Assembly (NCBI GenBank): GCA_030063045.1
Contig: JAQSEB010000053.1
Coordinates: 1 to 64,000, forward strand
Origin: Pratylenchus scribneri
Taxonomy: Eukaryota; Nematoda; Chromadorea; Rhabditida; Pratylenchidae
Direction of reading: 5' to 3'
Length of the DNA: 64,000 bases
In this document: piece after piece, positions 24,701 to 36,413 of the stretch
Numbering within the stretch: position 1 is the stretch's first letter
Layout of the letters: each line of letters starts with the position of its first letter
Position numbers and translations under genes: made by a program
Notes under the pieces: model-generated
Told to the model about the DNA's origin: nothing
Seen by the model: only the letters and a program-made list of their open reading frames with translations
The model's database searches: none

Positions 24701-27700
24701 TAAACGTAATTGTTCCGGCGCCTTCCATACCAAATCTACACGATAACATGTACTCATATAGTAGAACAAATTATAAAATTTTAAATAAGACAAATCAGAA
24801 TTACAATTACAATTTAAATTACAATTACAATCGCAAATCAGAATTACAATTACAATCGCAAATCAGAATTACAATTACAATTACAAATCAGAATTACAAT
24901 TACAATTACAAATCAGAATTACAATTACAATTACAAATCAGAATTACAATTACAATTACAAATCAGAATTACAATTACAATTACAAATCAGAATTACAAT
25001 TACAATTACAAATCAGAATTACAATTACAATTACAAATCAGAATTACAATTACAAATCAGAATTACAATTACAATTACAAATCAGAATTACAATTACAAT
25101 TACAAATCAGAATTACAATTACAAATCAGAATTACAATTACAATTACAAATCAGAATTACAATTACAATTACAAATCAGAATTACAATTACAATTACAAA
25201 TCAGAATTACAATTACAAATCAGAATTACAATTACAATTACAAATCAGAATTACAATTACAATTACAAATCAGAATTACAATTACAAATCAGAATTACAA
25301 TTACAATCGCAAATCAGAATTACAATTACAATCGCAAATCAGAATTACAATTACAATCGCAAATCAGAATTACAATTACAATCGCAAATCAGAATTACAA
25401 TTACAATCGCAAATCAGAATTACAATTACAATCGCAAATCAGAATTACAATTACAATCGCAAATCAGAATTACAATTACAATCGCAAATCAGAATTACAA
25501 TTACAATTCAAAATTAATTTATAATTACGAATCTGAATTAAAATTAAAGAATTTAAATTCATCAATTTCAATTCAATTCCCTCCCTTTTTTCTTTACCTT
25601 TTGTCTTCAATTCCTTGAATTTCCGCAGGGAACGCAGACCAAAATAGGCGATTTTCACCTGCCATCGTTCATCAATGAGGCAATATGTGGAACGCAAATT
25701 GCCGTGGCATTGCAATTGGGAATTGTGCAGGAAATGAAGACCCTAAAAATATTTTTATTGATGTGAATTTTGATATGAGAGATTAGCCTCGCAAAGTTCC
25801 CAAACAATGGATTGGATGAAGACAGTGTCTTTTGTCAGTGTATTGTTGTTCAGCACATCTCTAATGGAGCCGCGTGGACAAAATTTCCAAATGGAAAGCA
25901 CCTCGGGCCCATCCAAACTCAAACCATGGAAACGATTCAAATTCTCATGGTCTAGTATTCGCATCTAAATTTGGATTAGGGAGTTAAAAAAAATTGGCAT
26001 AAAATTAATTTTAAAAATTTAAAAAAAATATTATAAAAAATTGTCAAAAATTTAAAAAAATTGTAGTCAAAAAATTAATTAAAAATATTGAGAAAAAATT
26101 TATTAAAAATTAATTTTAAAAATTATCTAAAAAATATTGTCAAAAAAATAATTGTAAAAAATTGCCAAAAAATTAATTTTAAAATTATCTAAAAAATATT
26201 GTCAAAAAATAATTGTAAAAATTGCCAAAAAATTAATTTTAAAAAATTTTTATAAAATTAAATTTAAAATCGTCAAAAAATTAAAGCTTTTACCGCTCTC
26301 AATTCAGCCATTCCCTGTTCGCACAGTTCAAATTTTCCACTTGGGCAATGCCGAAAACCAATGCATTCTTCCTGTCTGAATGTGTAGAGGCCAAAATTCT
26401 TAGAATTCAGTTGGCTTTCCACGGTGAATTTGCTTGAACTTGTACTGGGCCCCGATTGGATGGAGCGTTCGCTATGTTCCGTTCGATGCTGAATATTTAA
26501 AAATATTGTGCAATTAAAATAAATAAAACTTTTTTCTTGATTCTCGTCAACATATTGAATGGTACTTGCCACAACAAATCCTGTCTTTTTCGATCACGAA
26601 TTCGGATACTTTTAAATGGAAGAAAGGGTTAAATTAAAATGATTGGATGGATATATTATAATAAAATAAATTACAAATTATTTTCATTTATTTTTGATTA
26701 CAATTAAAAGAGCTGATTATTAGATAATATAGTCATATGATGGCATTCGTTTTGCAATTGAAATTTGATTGGAAAATATCGAGAAAATAGCAAATAAAAA
26801 TAGGAAAAATTGATGAAAATTTGATAAATCCGCTTAAAAATGGTAAAATCTAAATCAAATTAATTAACTTTAGTCAATATTTTGAGTTTATTTGAATATA
26901 ATCTTTCCTATAAGCTCAAAATATTCAATTTTTAATCACAAAAATGTCGAAAATTTACTGAAGAATATAGACGATCAATGTGATGCTGAAAGCAATGACA
27001 ATGGCGAAAAGGGAAATGGCCGCGATAAAATAGCCCTTAATTACACAAAATTAAATATAAATCAAATTTATTTTTTAATCGGTCGGTAATGTTTTAGTCC
27101 CCACGTTTTAGTCCCCACATTTTAGTCCCCATGTTTTAGTCCCAGTATATGTTTTAGTCCCCATTTTTTTCCCTTGTATTTCGGCCTAAAAACATGAATT
27201 TTAGGATTTTAGACTATGTAGAATCCGAATTTCGCATTTATTTTTCACTATGCAAATTTCCTGAACTGTTAGCGGTTCATAAACCGGTTTCGAAAAAATT
27301 GAACTTGGGTATTTTGGGACATATTATACATCAATCGACGCGGCTCAATGAGCTGATTGCGAATCTGCTCTTTGTTTCATATAAAACTCAAAACTAAAAA
27401 AGTTATGGCCATTTATAATTTCATGGGGTGTATATATGTGAACCACCTGACTAAGATGGCCATAACTCTTTTAGTTTTGGGTTTTATTCGAAACCAGTGG
27501 CAGATTCGCAATCAGCTCGTCGAGCCGCGTCGAATGATATATAATATGTCCCAAAATACTAACGATCAATTTTTTCGAAACCGGTTTGTAAACCATACCG
27601 GTTCGACCAATACAGATAATGAAAAACTAATGCGAAATTCGGATTCTACATAGTCGAAAATCCTAAAATTCATGTTTTTAGGCCGAAATACAAGGGAAAA

Positions 27701-30700
27701 AATGGGGACTAAAATGTGGGGACTAAAACGTGGGGATTAAAACGTTCTGGCCCGTTTTTTAATCACTTTGTAAAGTTCAAATGCGGAAATTGGGCAGCCA
27801 TTGCCATCGAATCCGCATTTAGGGACCGCCACTGGGATGATTCCGCCTCGGTGCGACCAAATTGAGACATTCCTCGCTGTGATGTTCTGAATTGGTCATA
27901 ATAGTTAATTGCATAGCCCAATTAAATAGTACGGTTTTGGTGGAAGTAACACCCAGGGAGAGGAGAATTTCCATGGCATTGTTCTTTTCGGCTGACATTC
28001 GCCGTGAAAATGCATAAAAGGATTGACGTTTCCCATCCGAACCAATGCTCACCATTCCGGTCATTCCTTCGATGGAATTTTTTATTAAATTAATTTGAAA
28101 AGAATTAAAAACATTATTGGCTTTAATAAATAAATTAAAAAATTTATGGCCATTAATGACCCAAATAAATTAATCTAAAAATTTATGGCCATTAATGACC
28201 CAAATAAATTAATCTAAAAATTTATGGCCATTAATGACTCAAATAAATTAATTTAAATATTTATGTCCCATTATTTGTCTTAATTAATAAATTTAAAAAT
28301 TTATGGTCCATTATTGGCTTTAATAAATTAAATAAAAAAATATGGGCATTATTTACCCTAATAAATTAATTTAAAATTTAAAGGCAATATTTGCCTTGGA
28401 ATGTCCTCTTCCCGTTGGCCGCAATCAAAGTTCCATTACGATAAAAATCCGAACGAATTTGACCCCCAGTTTGATTGAATGTGGTGGCTAATGCCAGGCC
28501 ATAAGCATAAAAAGCGTCGTAAAGAAGTGGCGAATAAATGGATGCCTTCAAATTATGGATTTTTTTGCATATTTAAGTGAAATTTAAATTACATTTTCGC
28601 CTGCCCTGCTGCCACAATCCGAACAATAAAATGGCCATTCCCGCATTTTGGCCATAACTCGATCATAAAAGCCAGTCATATCGGAAATGTTGCTGCTAAT
28701 GTCCAAATGCAACTATAAAAAAATTTGTTGATTTTTTCAAATTTCCATTATAGAGGAGAAAAACTAATTTGTTCCAGGAGAATTTGTTGCCAATTATAAA
28801 CTAATCAAGTACTAATGAATCTATTTTGATTTTTGATGATAATATGTTATTTATTAAAGAGCAGATTGTTTGCTATCTAATAATTTAATTTTAATAAAAT
28901 TTGTTCAGAATTTAGGAAATTTTATTCAAAATACTATTGAAAATTTCGATATCACCAATAAATGTGATTTTCTCTAATTTTTTGGGCATAACTTCATCAT
29001 TTTTGAACCAATTTAAATAAATTTAATAAAAATAAATAGCCAAAAGTCTGTTCTTTAATATTTTAGTAAAATCATCAAAATTGTTCCGACTTTAATGAAT
29101 TATTACAAAGGGCGAGAGATTGGTCCGGCGAAAAGTTAGGGCTTATTCTTACAAAAAATCCAAGGCGACCAATCACTTCCGCATCCGCATCCCTTCCATC
29201 CGATTGGATTGCAGTCAAATCCGAACGTCTTTTTTGCTAATAATTAAAAATTTTATTTTTATAATTTAAATTTTTTCCCGTTGTTTACCATCCAGAATGG
29301 TGGTTTGGTCAAATCCACTGAAAGGGAAATTTCTATTTTTTTTTGTAGAATTTAAACTCACAGGCCAATGTCATGTCAAAATCGAGAAAAATGTAGACAT
29401 AATCCTATGCAAAAATAATTTATTAAAATTGATCAATTCCCTCATTATTACTCGTGTGTTCATGTCCGCATCGAAAAGATTGAGGGCAAATGCACGCTGT
29501 TGGCGAACATCATCAAAACAAAGGACAATAACTTGAAGAGAGGTAATTGAGTAAATTAATTTTAAATTATTTTTAATTCTATCATTTCAGCTGGGCTATT
29601 CTTTAAAATTTAAACCAGAGTAGGAGAGAGTCGGTTTTTAGACAGATATCAGTTTTAAAAACCCGGTTTTCAGCTTTTTTAAAAATCAAAATTGTCACTT
29701 TTCTGTTTTTAAAAATAAACAGTTTTCAGTTTCCTATATTTTAGAGTTATTCAAGAAAAAATTGCAAATTCTTTTTTAATTGAAACATTTTTTTAAATCG
29801 AAACCGATTCTGTCCTATTCTGTTTAAACCATAGATAATAAGGAAGTAACCAATTCAGAAATTATAAAAAATTACTCTAAAATGACTTAGTTAGATAATT
29901 TGTGAAAGCCTAAAATAATTTATAAAAATAGAAGATTTCCTCAAAAAATTCGAATTAATTATAACCAAAAGTTTGTAATTTTTTTTATTTTATGAGAATT
30001 TTAGGTTTTCAAAAGGAATATATTCTCTTCTTTAATTAATTGTTTCTTGTTGAACGATGGTATTTAAGAATGGCCCTTAGATACTAAAATGACGGTATCG
30101 AGGATAGGAATTTTCTACTTACTTCGGGCCCGATTTTTAAGTTGCTGAATTATCACATTCGAATCGGTGATATTCATGTTGAAAATGCGCGATTTGTAAC
30201 TCATTTTGCATTGTTGTTCGGCACCATTCGTTTTCGCCTGCAATAAAAAATATTTATTTGTATTCTCTTAATTTGTTGGCATCTTAAAATCCTAAAATTC
30301 ATTTTTCTTACATCAATATCTTTTGAAAGTTCCATGCAACCTAAAAAAGTTGGAAATTTGGTATTAAATAAATAAAAAATAAATATTTTTCACCTCCACT
30401 AGTTCCAGTCAAATCACTTTGAATGACCATTGCAAATTGAGTCCAATCAAAATAGTCCATTATATCGCAAAGAACTCGAGCCATACTTAAGAATAATTTG
30501 AATAAATTATTAATTTATTTAATCGAACTTCCGGTAGTTTGGGACGACGCTGAGCAGTGTTGGATACACATCCGAATTGGACAATCTTTAATAAATAAAT
30601 TTTGGATTATTTCCACCTTTTTTAAATTATCTTATCAAGAGGGTTAATTTGTATTTTAATGAATTAAAAATATTTTTTTTCTTTTGAATAAAACACAAAA

Positions 30701-32358
30701 AATAAATAAATAATTTCCGGAATGAATAATTCGGAAAGAAATATTGAAATAAATTATCATGAATAAAATATAAAAATTCTTTTCGAAAAAGATAAAATGT
30801 TTTTTAGAAAACAAAATTAATTTCCGGAAAACACAAAGTTAGTTCTTTCCGGAAAACACAATAGTTCTTTCCGGAAAATACAAAGTTAGTTCTTTCCGGA
30901 AAACACAAAGTTAGTTCTTTCCGGAAAATACAAAGTTAGTTCTTTCCGGAAAACACAAAGTTAGTTCTTTCCGGAAAACACAAAAAGTTAGTTCTTTTGG
31001 GAATGAAATACAAAGTTAGTTCTTTCCGGAAAACACAAAGTTAGTTCTTTCCGGAAAACACAAAGTTAGTTCTTTCCGGAAAATACAAAGTTAGTTCTTT
31101 CCGGAAAACACAAAGTTAGTTCTTTCCGGAATGAAACACAAAAAGTTAGTTATTTCCGGAATGAAACACAAAAAGTTAGTTCTTTCGGGAATGAAACACA
31201 AACAGTTAGTTATTTCCGGAATGAAACACAAAAAGTTAGTTATTTCCGGAATGAAACACAAAAAGTTAGTTCTTTCGGGAATGACACACAAACAGTTAGT
31301 TCTTTCCGGAATGAAACACAAAAAGTTAGTTCTTTCCGGAATGAAACACAAAAAGTTAGTTCTTTCCGGAAAACAAAAAAAAACTTAGAAATAATGTAAA
31401 AAATTTACAAATTAAAAAACTCACGTCGAAACCATTGATTGGCCCCAGACAAGCATTGGCAAATTGTTGTAGGTGGCCATGAAACCGACCGTTGGCGGCA
31501 CTAAAATTTGATAAAATTTTACATCAATATTATCCCAAACCATCAATGCATGGACTAGCGAAAAACACGTCAGCTTGATCCTGATGGATTTCTTGATAAG
31601 TTAATCCAAGTGCTTGATAACGACGACAATTGTCGTATTTCCATTCAAAACTATAAAAGATATTGGATTTCGATATTGGTAATTATAATTAGGGAAAACC
31701 CAAATGAGCCGAGAAATATTAAAAAATTTGTTCTTTTATAGAAAAAAATACAATATTTTATTTAATTTAGCATAGGTCGAAAATCCAAATGTAGCTAATA
31801 TTTTCTAATCAAATATTAATTCCACAATATATATCCTATCAATCGCCTAAATTTTATTGAGTCTCTGGCTTAATTCTCATCAAATAAAAATCACTTACGA
31901 GAAATTCAAATTGTCCGGCAACACATTTTCACGCACAAGTCGATCAAGGGCCAATGTTATGGCACCACCCGAATTTCGGAGGATGGAATTTGCTCGAGTC
32001 AACCCATAATCCGTGGTATTTTCGGCAATCAACATTGCCACTTTGATTATTGTTGGACTATTACTATTTGTTGTTTGTTGTGCCTTAAAAATTAATTAAA
32101 TTCATTAAAAATTCATTAATTTAAAAATGAGCATAATTTGTACATTTTTTGTTTTTTACATGTAAAATAAAAATATATTAAATGAAATTTAATATGTTAT
32201 TAGTTATTTTTTTAATTTTAATAAATTTTATAACCTAATTGTTCCAGAAAAAAATAGAAATATTTTTAATATTTTACCTTCGAAATATGGGCCAAATTGA
32301 ATAGGACGAAAATGACTGTCATAATTTGAAGGAATATTTTCAATGGATTTTTGAGCAT
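21721..32358 (-). CDS. Receptor-type guanylyl cyclase
   Basis: About 29 minus-strand exons from ATG 32358 to TAA 21721, and the main host gene here. Signal peptide: 32358-32278. Extracellular ANF-receptor-like domain: 32083-31899, 31650-31541, 31500-31425 ([16 protein letters not shown]), 30585-30529, 30485-30394, 30340-30312, 30237-30123, 29530-29452, 29404-29362, 29317-29289, 29236-29153, 28712-28593, 28545-28395, 28066 to about 27970, and 27876-27767 (PKCGFDG). Transmembrane helix: 27035-26959. Kinase-homology domain: 26608-26566, 26488-26294, 25964-25788, 25742-25598, 24735-24614 and 24574-24332. Helical linker: 24211-23976. Cyclase domain: about 23229-23016 ([12 protein letters not shown]), then [14 protein letters not shown] and CLFGDTVN exons to 22522, then a tail at 21975-21721. 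The kinase motif is HGNLRS where active kinases have HRDL..N, so it is a pseudokinase. It converts GTP to cGMP; nematode relatives act in sensory neurons. Three introns appear to begin with GC. The end of the exon starting at 28066 is uncertain. Confidence 0.9.
22160..22360. mobile_element. Degenerate foldback MITE, family 3, copy 2
   Basis: Left end ACCGGTTATCTGCCTGTAGA and right end GACCGTAACCGACAAGTAAT are related to the 20095-20300 element. It lies in the last intron of the cyclase gene. Confidence 0.5.
23458..23790. repeat. 24-bp minisatellite in a cyclase intron
   Basis: About 13 copies of the unit ACACAAAAACACAAAATGCT, then TGGA. Right-hand copies degenerate to AAATCTTTGGAAACACAAAA. 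The period of 24 leaves three frames open on the complementary strand; these are not genes. Confidence 0.9.
24795..25515. repeat. 24/18-bp minisatellite in a cyclase intron
   Basis: Units of AATCAGAATTACAATTACAA, then TTAC, alternate with 18-bp versions lacking one ATTACA. The outer copies end in ATCGCA instead of ATTACA, so the array has a core and flanks of different sequence. It produces a spurious 298-codon frame. Confidence 0.9.
27085..27755. mobile_element. Foldback MITE with TTTTAGTCCCCA subterminal repeats
   Basis: Two inverted arms of about 320 bp. The left arm starts with four copies of GTTTTAGTCCCCA-like words (27091-27165). The right arm ends with the complements (GGGGACTAAAATGTGGGGAC, about 27703-27745). 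The inner arms share CCTAAAAACATGAATTTTAG and ATGTAGAATCCGAATTTCGC. It fills a cyclase intron; its right end is about 10 bp from the donor at 27766. Confidence 0.85.
28125..28290. repeat. 41-bp tandem repeat in a cyclase intron
   Basis: Three to four copies of a unit with AAAAATTTATGGCCATTAAT, then GACCCAAATAAATTAAT. The right-hand copies decay. Confidence 0.8.
30815..31380. repeat. 25/30-bp minisatellite with TTTCCGGAAA palindrome
   Basis: Left part: 25-bp units of AGTTAGTTCTTTCCGGAAAA, then CACAA. Right part: 30-bp units in which the second half of the palindrome becomes TTTCCGGAATGAAACACAAA. It lies between the cyclase exons ending at 31425 and starting at 30585. Confidence 0.9.
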
Positions 32359-34297
32359 CTTTTGCTATGAATATTAACAAAAATTGATATAAGTGAATAA
32401 ATGGTTAAAGCCATAATATAAAAGATAAATTTATGGTAAAATGAATTGGATAAGATCATGACATGATGATGGCTTCAATTTCGACGATTGGCGGAAAAAA
32501 TATAATTCCAGCAGAGATCAAAAATAAGTATATTTCCTGCTGGCCTCTATGATAATTTTTTAAAGAAGATTTGGTGGAAAATATAAATAATTCCAAGGTA
32601 AGTAAGTGGCCAAAAAAGAGTGTGAATTTCTTGGTTTCGGTAGTAAAATTTTCATGCGAAAATCATGGCCATATTTCTGTAGGGGAAATATCTGCACCAT
32701 TCCCCAAGAATCCAACCAAATTTTAGATGTGTTCAGTGCAGTTAATATTTTACTTATTAAGGTCGTCCATGAAAATAAGGGAGATAAAAAGTGTGATATT
32801 CCACAAAGGATTCTGTCATTTCCATCCATTTTTGGGGGGCTTCCCACCTCTCAATCATCCCCCATTATTATGCCAAAAATACAAAAAAAATAGGGAAATG
32901 GCGTCAAAAGGATGGAAAATAATCCAAACAAAAAACAATAAATTCAACAGGGAAATTTAATATATTAGCAGATTACACGATGGTGGTATTGGCAAAAATC
33001 ACCCTCGCACTTGCCAGCAAAATCGCCTTCAATGCGTCATCCTCAGAATGTGATATATGACGACAAAATGCGCGCAAATCATGGTCAAATTGTGAATAAA
33101 AATCTTGAACATTTGTATTAGTGACCATTCTAATTCTTCCCATTTGTACAAATTTACAAATTGTGTTTTGCGATGTTTTATTTAGCTAGAATTTAGCATT
33201 ATTTTTTTTTCAATTTTTATTAATAATAAAGTAGGAGGTACTTTTGCGTTTTATTACACCCCCGCTATAAATGATGAAAATCAGATCTTAGTGGTAATAT
33301 TGGGCTTATTAGAACACGAATCTGACATCCATTTTGTTTTTTGTCATATCTTGCCATCTTGGTAAAATATTGAAGACTTTTACCATGAATATGCCAAAGG
33401 GGACCAAGACCAATTTTCAAAAATTTTTATAAAATTAATAGGTACTTGTGTAGTTTAATAAAATACACTATAATTTGACTAATAATTCAAAATTTAAATT
33501 TTTTGAAACCAGTTTATGAACTGATAAATGTTCAGCTAATATATTAAAATTTAATGAAAAAAGCAGGTTCCCATAAACAAAATCAAAAAACCCTAAATAA
33601 AATAAACATTTAGAAGGTAAAATAAAATTTTCTAGGAACCCTAACCAGAATTATTTCAAATACCAAATCACCACAATTTTCTCGAATTTTTTCGATTAAT
33701 TTAAAGACAATTTCTAAATCCGGGAATCGACAATAATAAATTTAATAAAAGGGAGGGAATCCATTCTTTTATAGTTGGTCTTTGGCAAATGCATTTTTTT
33801 TTAATAAAATGTTTCCCAGAGTAATGAGAAAGCAATGATAAATTTCAGAAATTTAATTTTCTATTAAAATAAAAAAATATCCAAAATTTTTTGATATTTC
33901 AATTTTTGACTAAATCAAAAAAAAAAATAAATGTTAAATAATTTATTTTTATTTGCATTAAATAATTTTTCTCAAAATTTTCCAATATTATGTGAAAATA
34001 TTAGAGTGTCATAAAAATAAACAAAAATTAAACAATTCATCCATAATGAAAATGACAAGAATTGAGAAGGAAAAGTAGAAAATAATTAATAATACGTGGG
34101 TGAAAATTGTTATTTTAATTAAAAATTCTTTACAAACAAATTGGAGAGATTATTTAAAGAGAGTGGCATTTTTGGGGTGTTTGGAGCTGATTTGAGGGAA
34201 AAAAATTGGAGAAAGCGTCGAACAATTGAAGGCCTCATTTTCATTTGTTTTTCATCTGCCTTGAAAAAATGCCATTTTTTATTGTTTTCGGCCATCT
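32359..34297. other. Intergenic region with a solo MITE arm
   Basis: This separates the cyclase start from the 3' end of the next gene and should include the cyclase promoter. Bases 33300-33485 resemble one arm of the 4374-5026 foldback, sharing AGAACACGA.TCTGA, TTTTACCATGAA and GGGGACCAAG-like strings. No coding exon is seen. Confidence 0.5.
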
Positions 34298-36413
34298 TCA
34301 AATCGGCAGAATTCCATCAGTGGCATCATTTTGATTAATGTTGTCCAGGCCAATGCTCCTCTCGATAATCTGAAAATTGGGGAAATATTAATAAAAAGTC
34401 ATCCAAAAATTTAATTGAGCAAATAATATTTTTGGCTAATAAAATACCATTCTAGGAAAATAGCTTCAATCTTTCAATTTTTGCCTCCTTGATAATTTTA
34501 TACTTAATCCGAATCCATAAATTTATTTGAATTTGAACGGTTAACATTTTTATAGTAAATGAAAAAATAATTTCTAGAAATGGCTAATTGCTTCTTTTTA
34601 AATTTTTCCGGTACTTATATAGTTTGTATCCCCTTTTTGGGTCACCTTGGAAAAAGTGAGGAAAAAGTGAAGGGTCCCCCCTTTGGTGTTAGGGTTTGGG
34701 TTTGGGTTTAGGATACATTTGGGATGATTTTTATATCATCCTAATCCAATCCCTAACATATCCCTGAATGACCCCAATCCTAAACCTGGTGACCCATTAG
34801 GGGGGACCAAGCACTTTTCAAAAAAGGGATACAAACTATATAAGTACCATTTTTCCTTATGCCACTGCCATTAAGAAAAATTTTTTTATTTAATCTGAAT
34901 CCATAAATATAATTGCGTAGATAATATTTTTGACTAACAATTAAAGAAATGTCATTCCAGGAAAATTTCATTTTTTTGAGTAGGTAAATTCTTTACTTCT
35001 TATAAAATTTTTTCCTTATGCCACCCCGAATATTTTTAATCCGGAATTCATAAATTTAATTGCGAGGATAACGGATAATATTTTTGGAAAAGGAAATGCC
35101 ATTCTAGGAAAATGGTATTTTCTTTCGAGTGAAATTCCTCCCTTCTTTTACGAAAATTTTTTTATTTAATCCTCTATCGCCAAATTCTTTCAGGAATTTT
35201 ATTTTAAATGATTAAAAGAAGGAATTTGCTTGGATGTAGAAACAGGGAAGTTTTTAAAGAAATGAGGTAAATTCTTCCTTTAATGATTTGACTAAAAAAT
35301 GAATGACCAAAAATAATTTGAAAAATGTTAAAAGACTATCCAACAAAAATAGTTTAAAATCCTTTAAAGATGCCAAAAAATCTTGGCAGCCGTTTTATTT
35401 TTATGTTTGTTCTCACCTCAAAACCAACAATGTTGGTCTGGTCGGCCAAAAGCAGATCGCCAAACGGTTGATTTTCCCTCCTGAATCGGACCCAGGTTTT
35501 CCCCTTGCCGGCCATTTGCGATGAACGCATCGATTGTTTGGCAAAATAGTCGCCGGGGCTGAATAATTCACGTTGTGCCGGCCTTTGTGGTTGGAGACTA
35601 TTGGACGCTTTAGGTGAATTTGAAGAGGAAGAAGACGAAGAAGAAGACGGGGAAGAGGAAGAAATGTTATTCCGGCTTATTGTTGTTCGACTCCCATTTT
35701 TGTTTGGCTTCTGTTGGCATCGCGGCTGGGGTAGAAAATGTTCGGCGGATGGGTCAACCGAAGATGATGTGGCTGTGGCCGAACATTTTTGATATTGATA
35801 GACGGGCTGAAGCCTATGAATCTGAAGAGATGGATAATTGGATATCGGATCAGCCCATATTAATATAAATCTATCCGAGAAAATTACAATTATTTCCGCT
35901 TATTCAATATTGCAGATCTATTCTTTTGGGATGTTTCAAAAAGAAAGCGATTAATTCTAGAAGGCTATTTCAAAAGACTAAATATCCTCTAAAAAGTGAC
36001 TTCTTTCTATTCTTTAAAACTTGAAAAAATTTTAAAATAAGTGGCTTTAACTTATAATACTTGTTCAATAAGCTAGGACATCCTTTTGGATTTTGTCATA
36101 GAGCAAAAGGAAACAATCAAATCTAAGAAAGCTTTATATAATTTGAAAGAATTAAATCTCCTCTATAAATTGGACATTCTAATTTTTGTTAAAATTTATA
36201 AAGAAAACTTAAATATGAAAATTTTCTTCAACAAATTTGGGGGTTTATTGCATTCAAAGAGGGGTAAATTATTTTAAAGCGCCTAAATTGCCTTGATTGT
36301 TATTTACTTACCGGTTCATTGATGGCCGCCCTTTGGACAAGCATACTAATTTGCGTTGTGCCATTGATCCTTGAAGTTGCCGTTGGCATTTGTTTTGTTG
36401 CAGTGGTGGTCAT
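34298..36413 (-). CDS. Small three-exon protein of unknown function
   Basis: Exons 36413-36312, 35821-35417 and 34369-34298 give about 192 residues. ATG at 36413 follows a short A-rich leader. The donors (CCG|GTAAGT and GAG|GTGAGA) and acceptors (CTTCAG and TTTCAG) are good, and phases are 0 throughout. Exon 1 is Thr/Gln-rich. The middle of exon 2 is a Ser-rich run (about residues 80-98). Its end is a charged, probably conserved block: FSPGDYFAKQSMRSSQMAGK, WVRFRRE and FGDLLLADQTNIVGFE. Exon 3 continues IIERSIGLDNINQ and stops. There is no signal peptide or membrane segment. I do not recognise the family. The conserved-looking C-terminal third suggests a real gene and probably a protein-interaction or cytoskeletal role, but that is a guess. 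Intron 2 holds a foldback MITE. Confidence 0.7.
34610..34848. mobile_element. Foldback MITE with 28-bp terminal inverted repeats
   Basis: Left end GGTACTTATATAGTTTGTAT, then CCCCTTTTT; right end is the near-perfect complement ending ACTATATAAGTACC. The inner parts also pair (GGGTTTGGGTTTAGG against CCTAAACC). It lies in intron 2 of the small gene at 34298-36413. Confidence 0.85.

Noticed and set aside
24628..25524. 298-codon frame rich in NYNYNQ
   Set aside because: It is an 18/24-bp minisatellite in an intron of the cyclase gene on the other strand.
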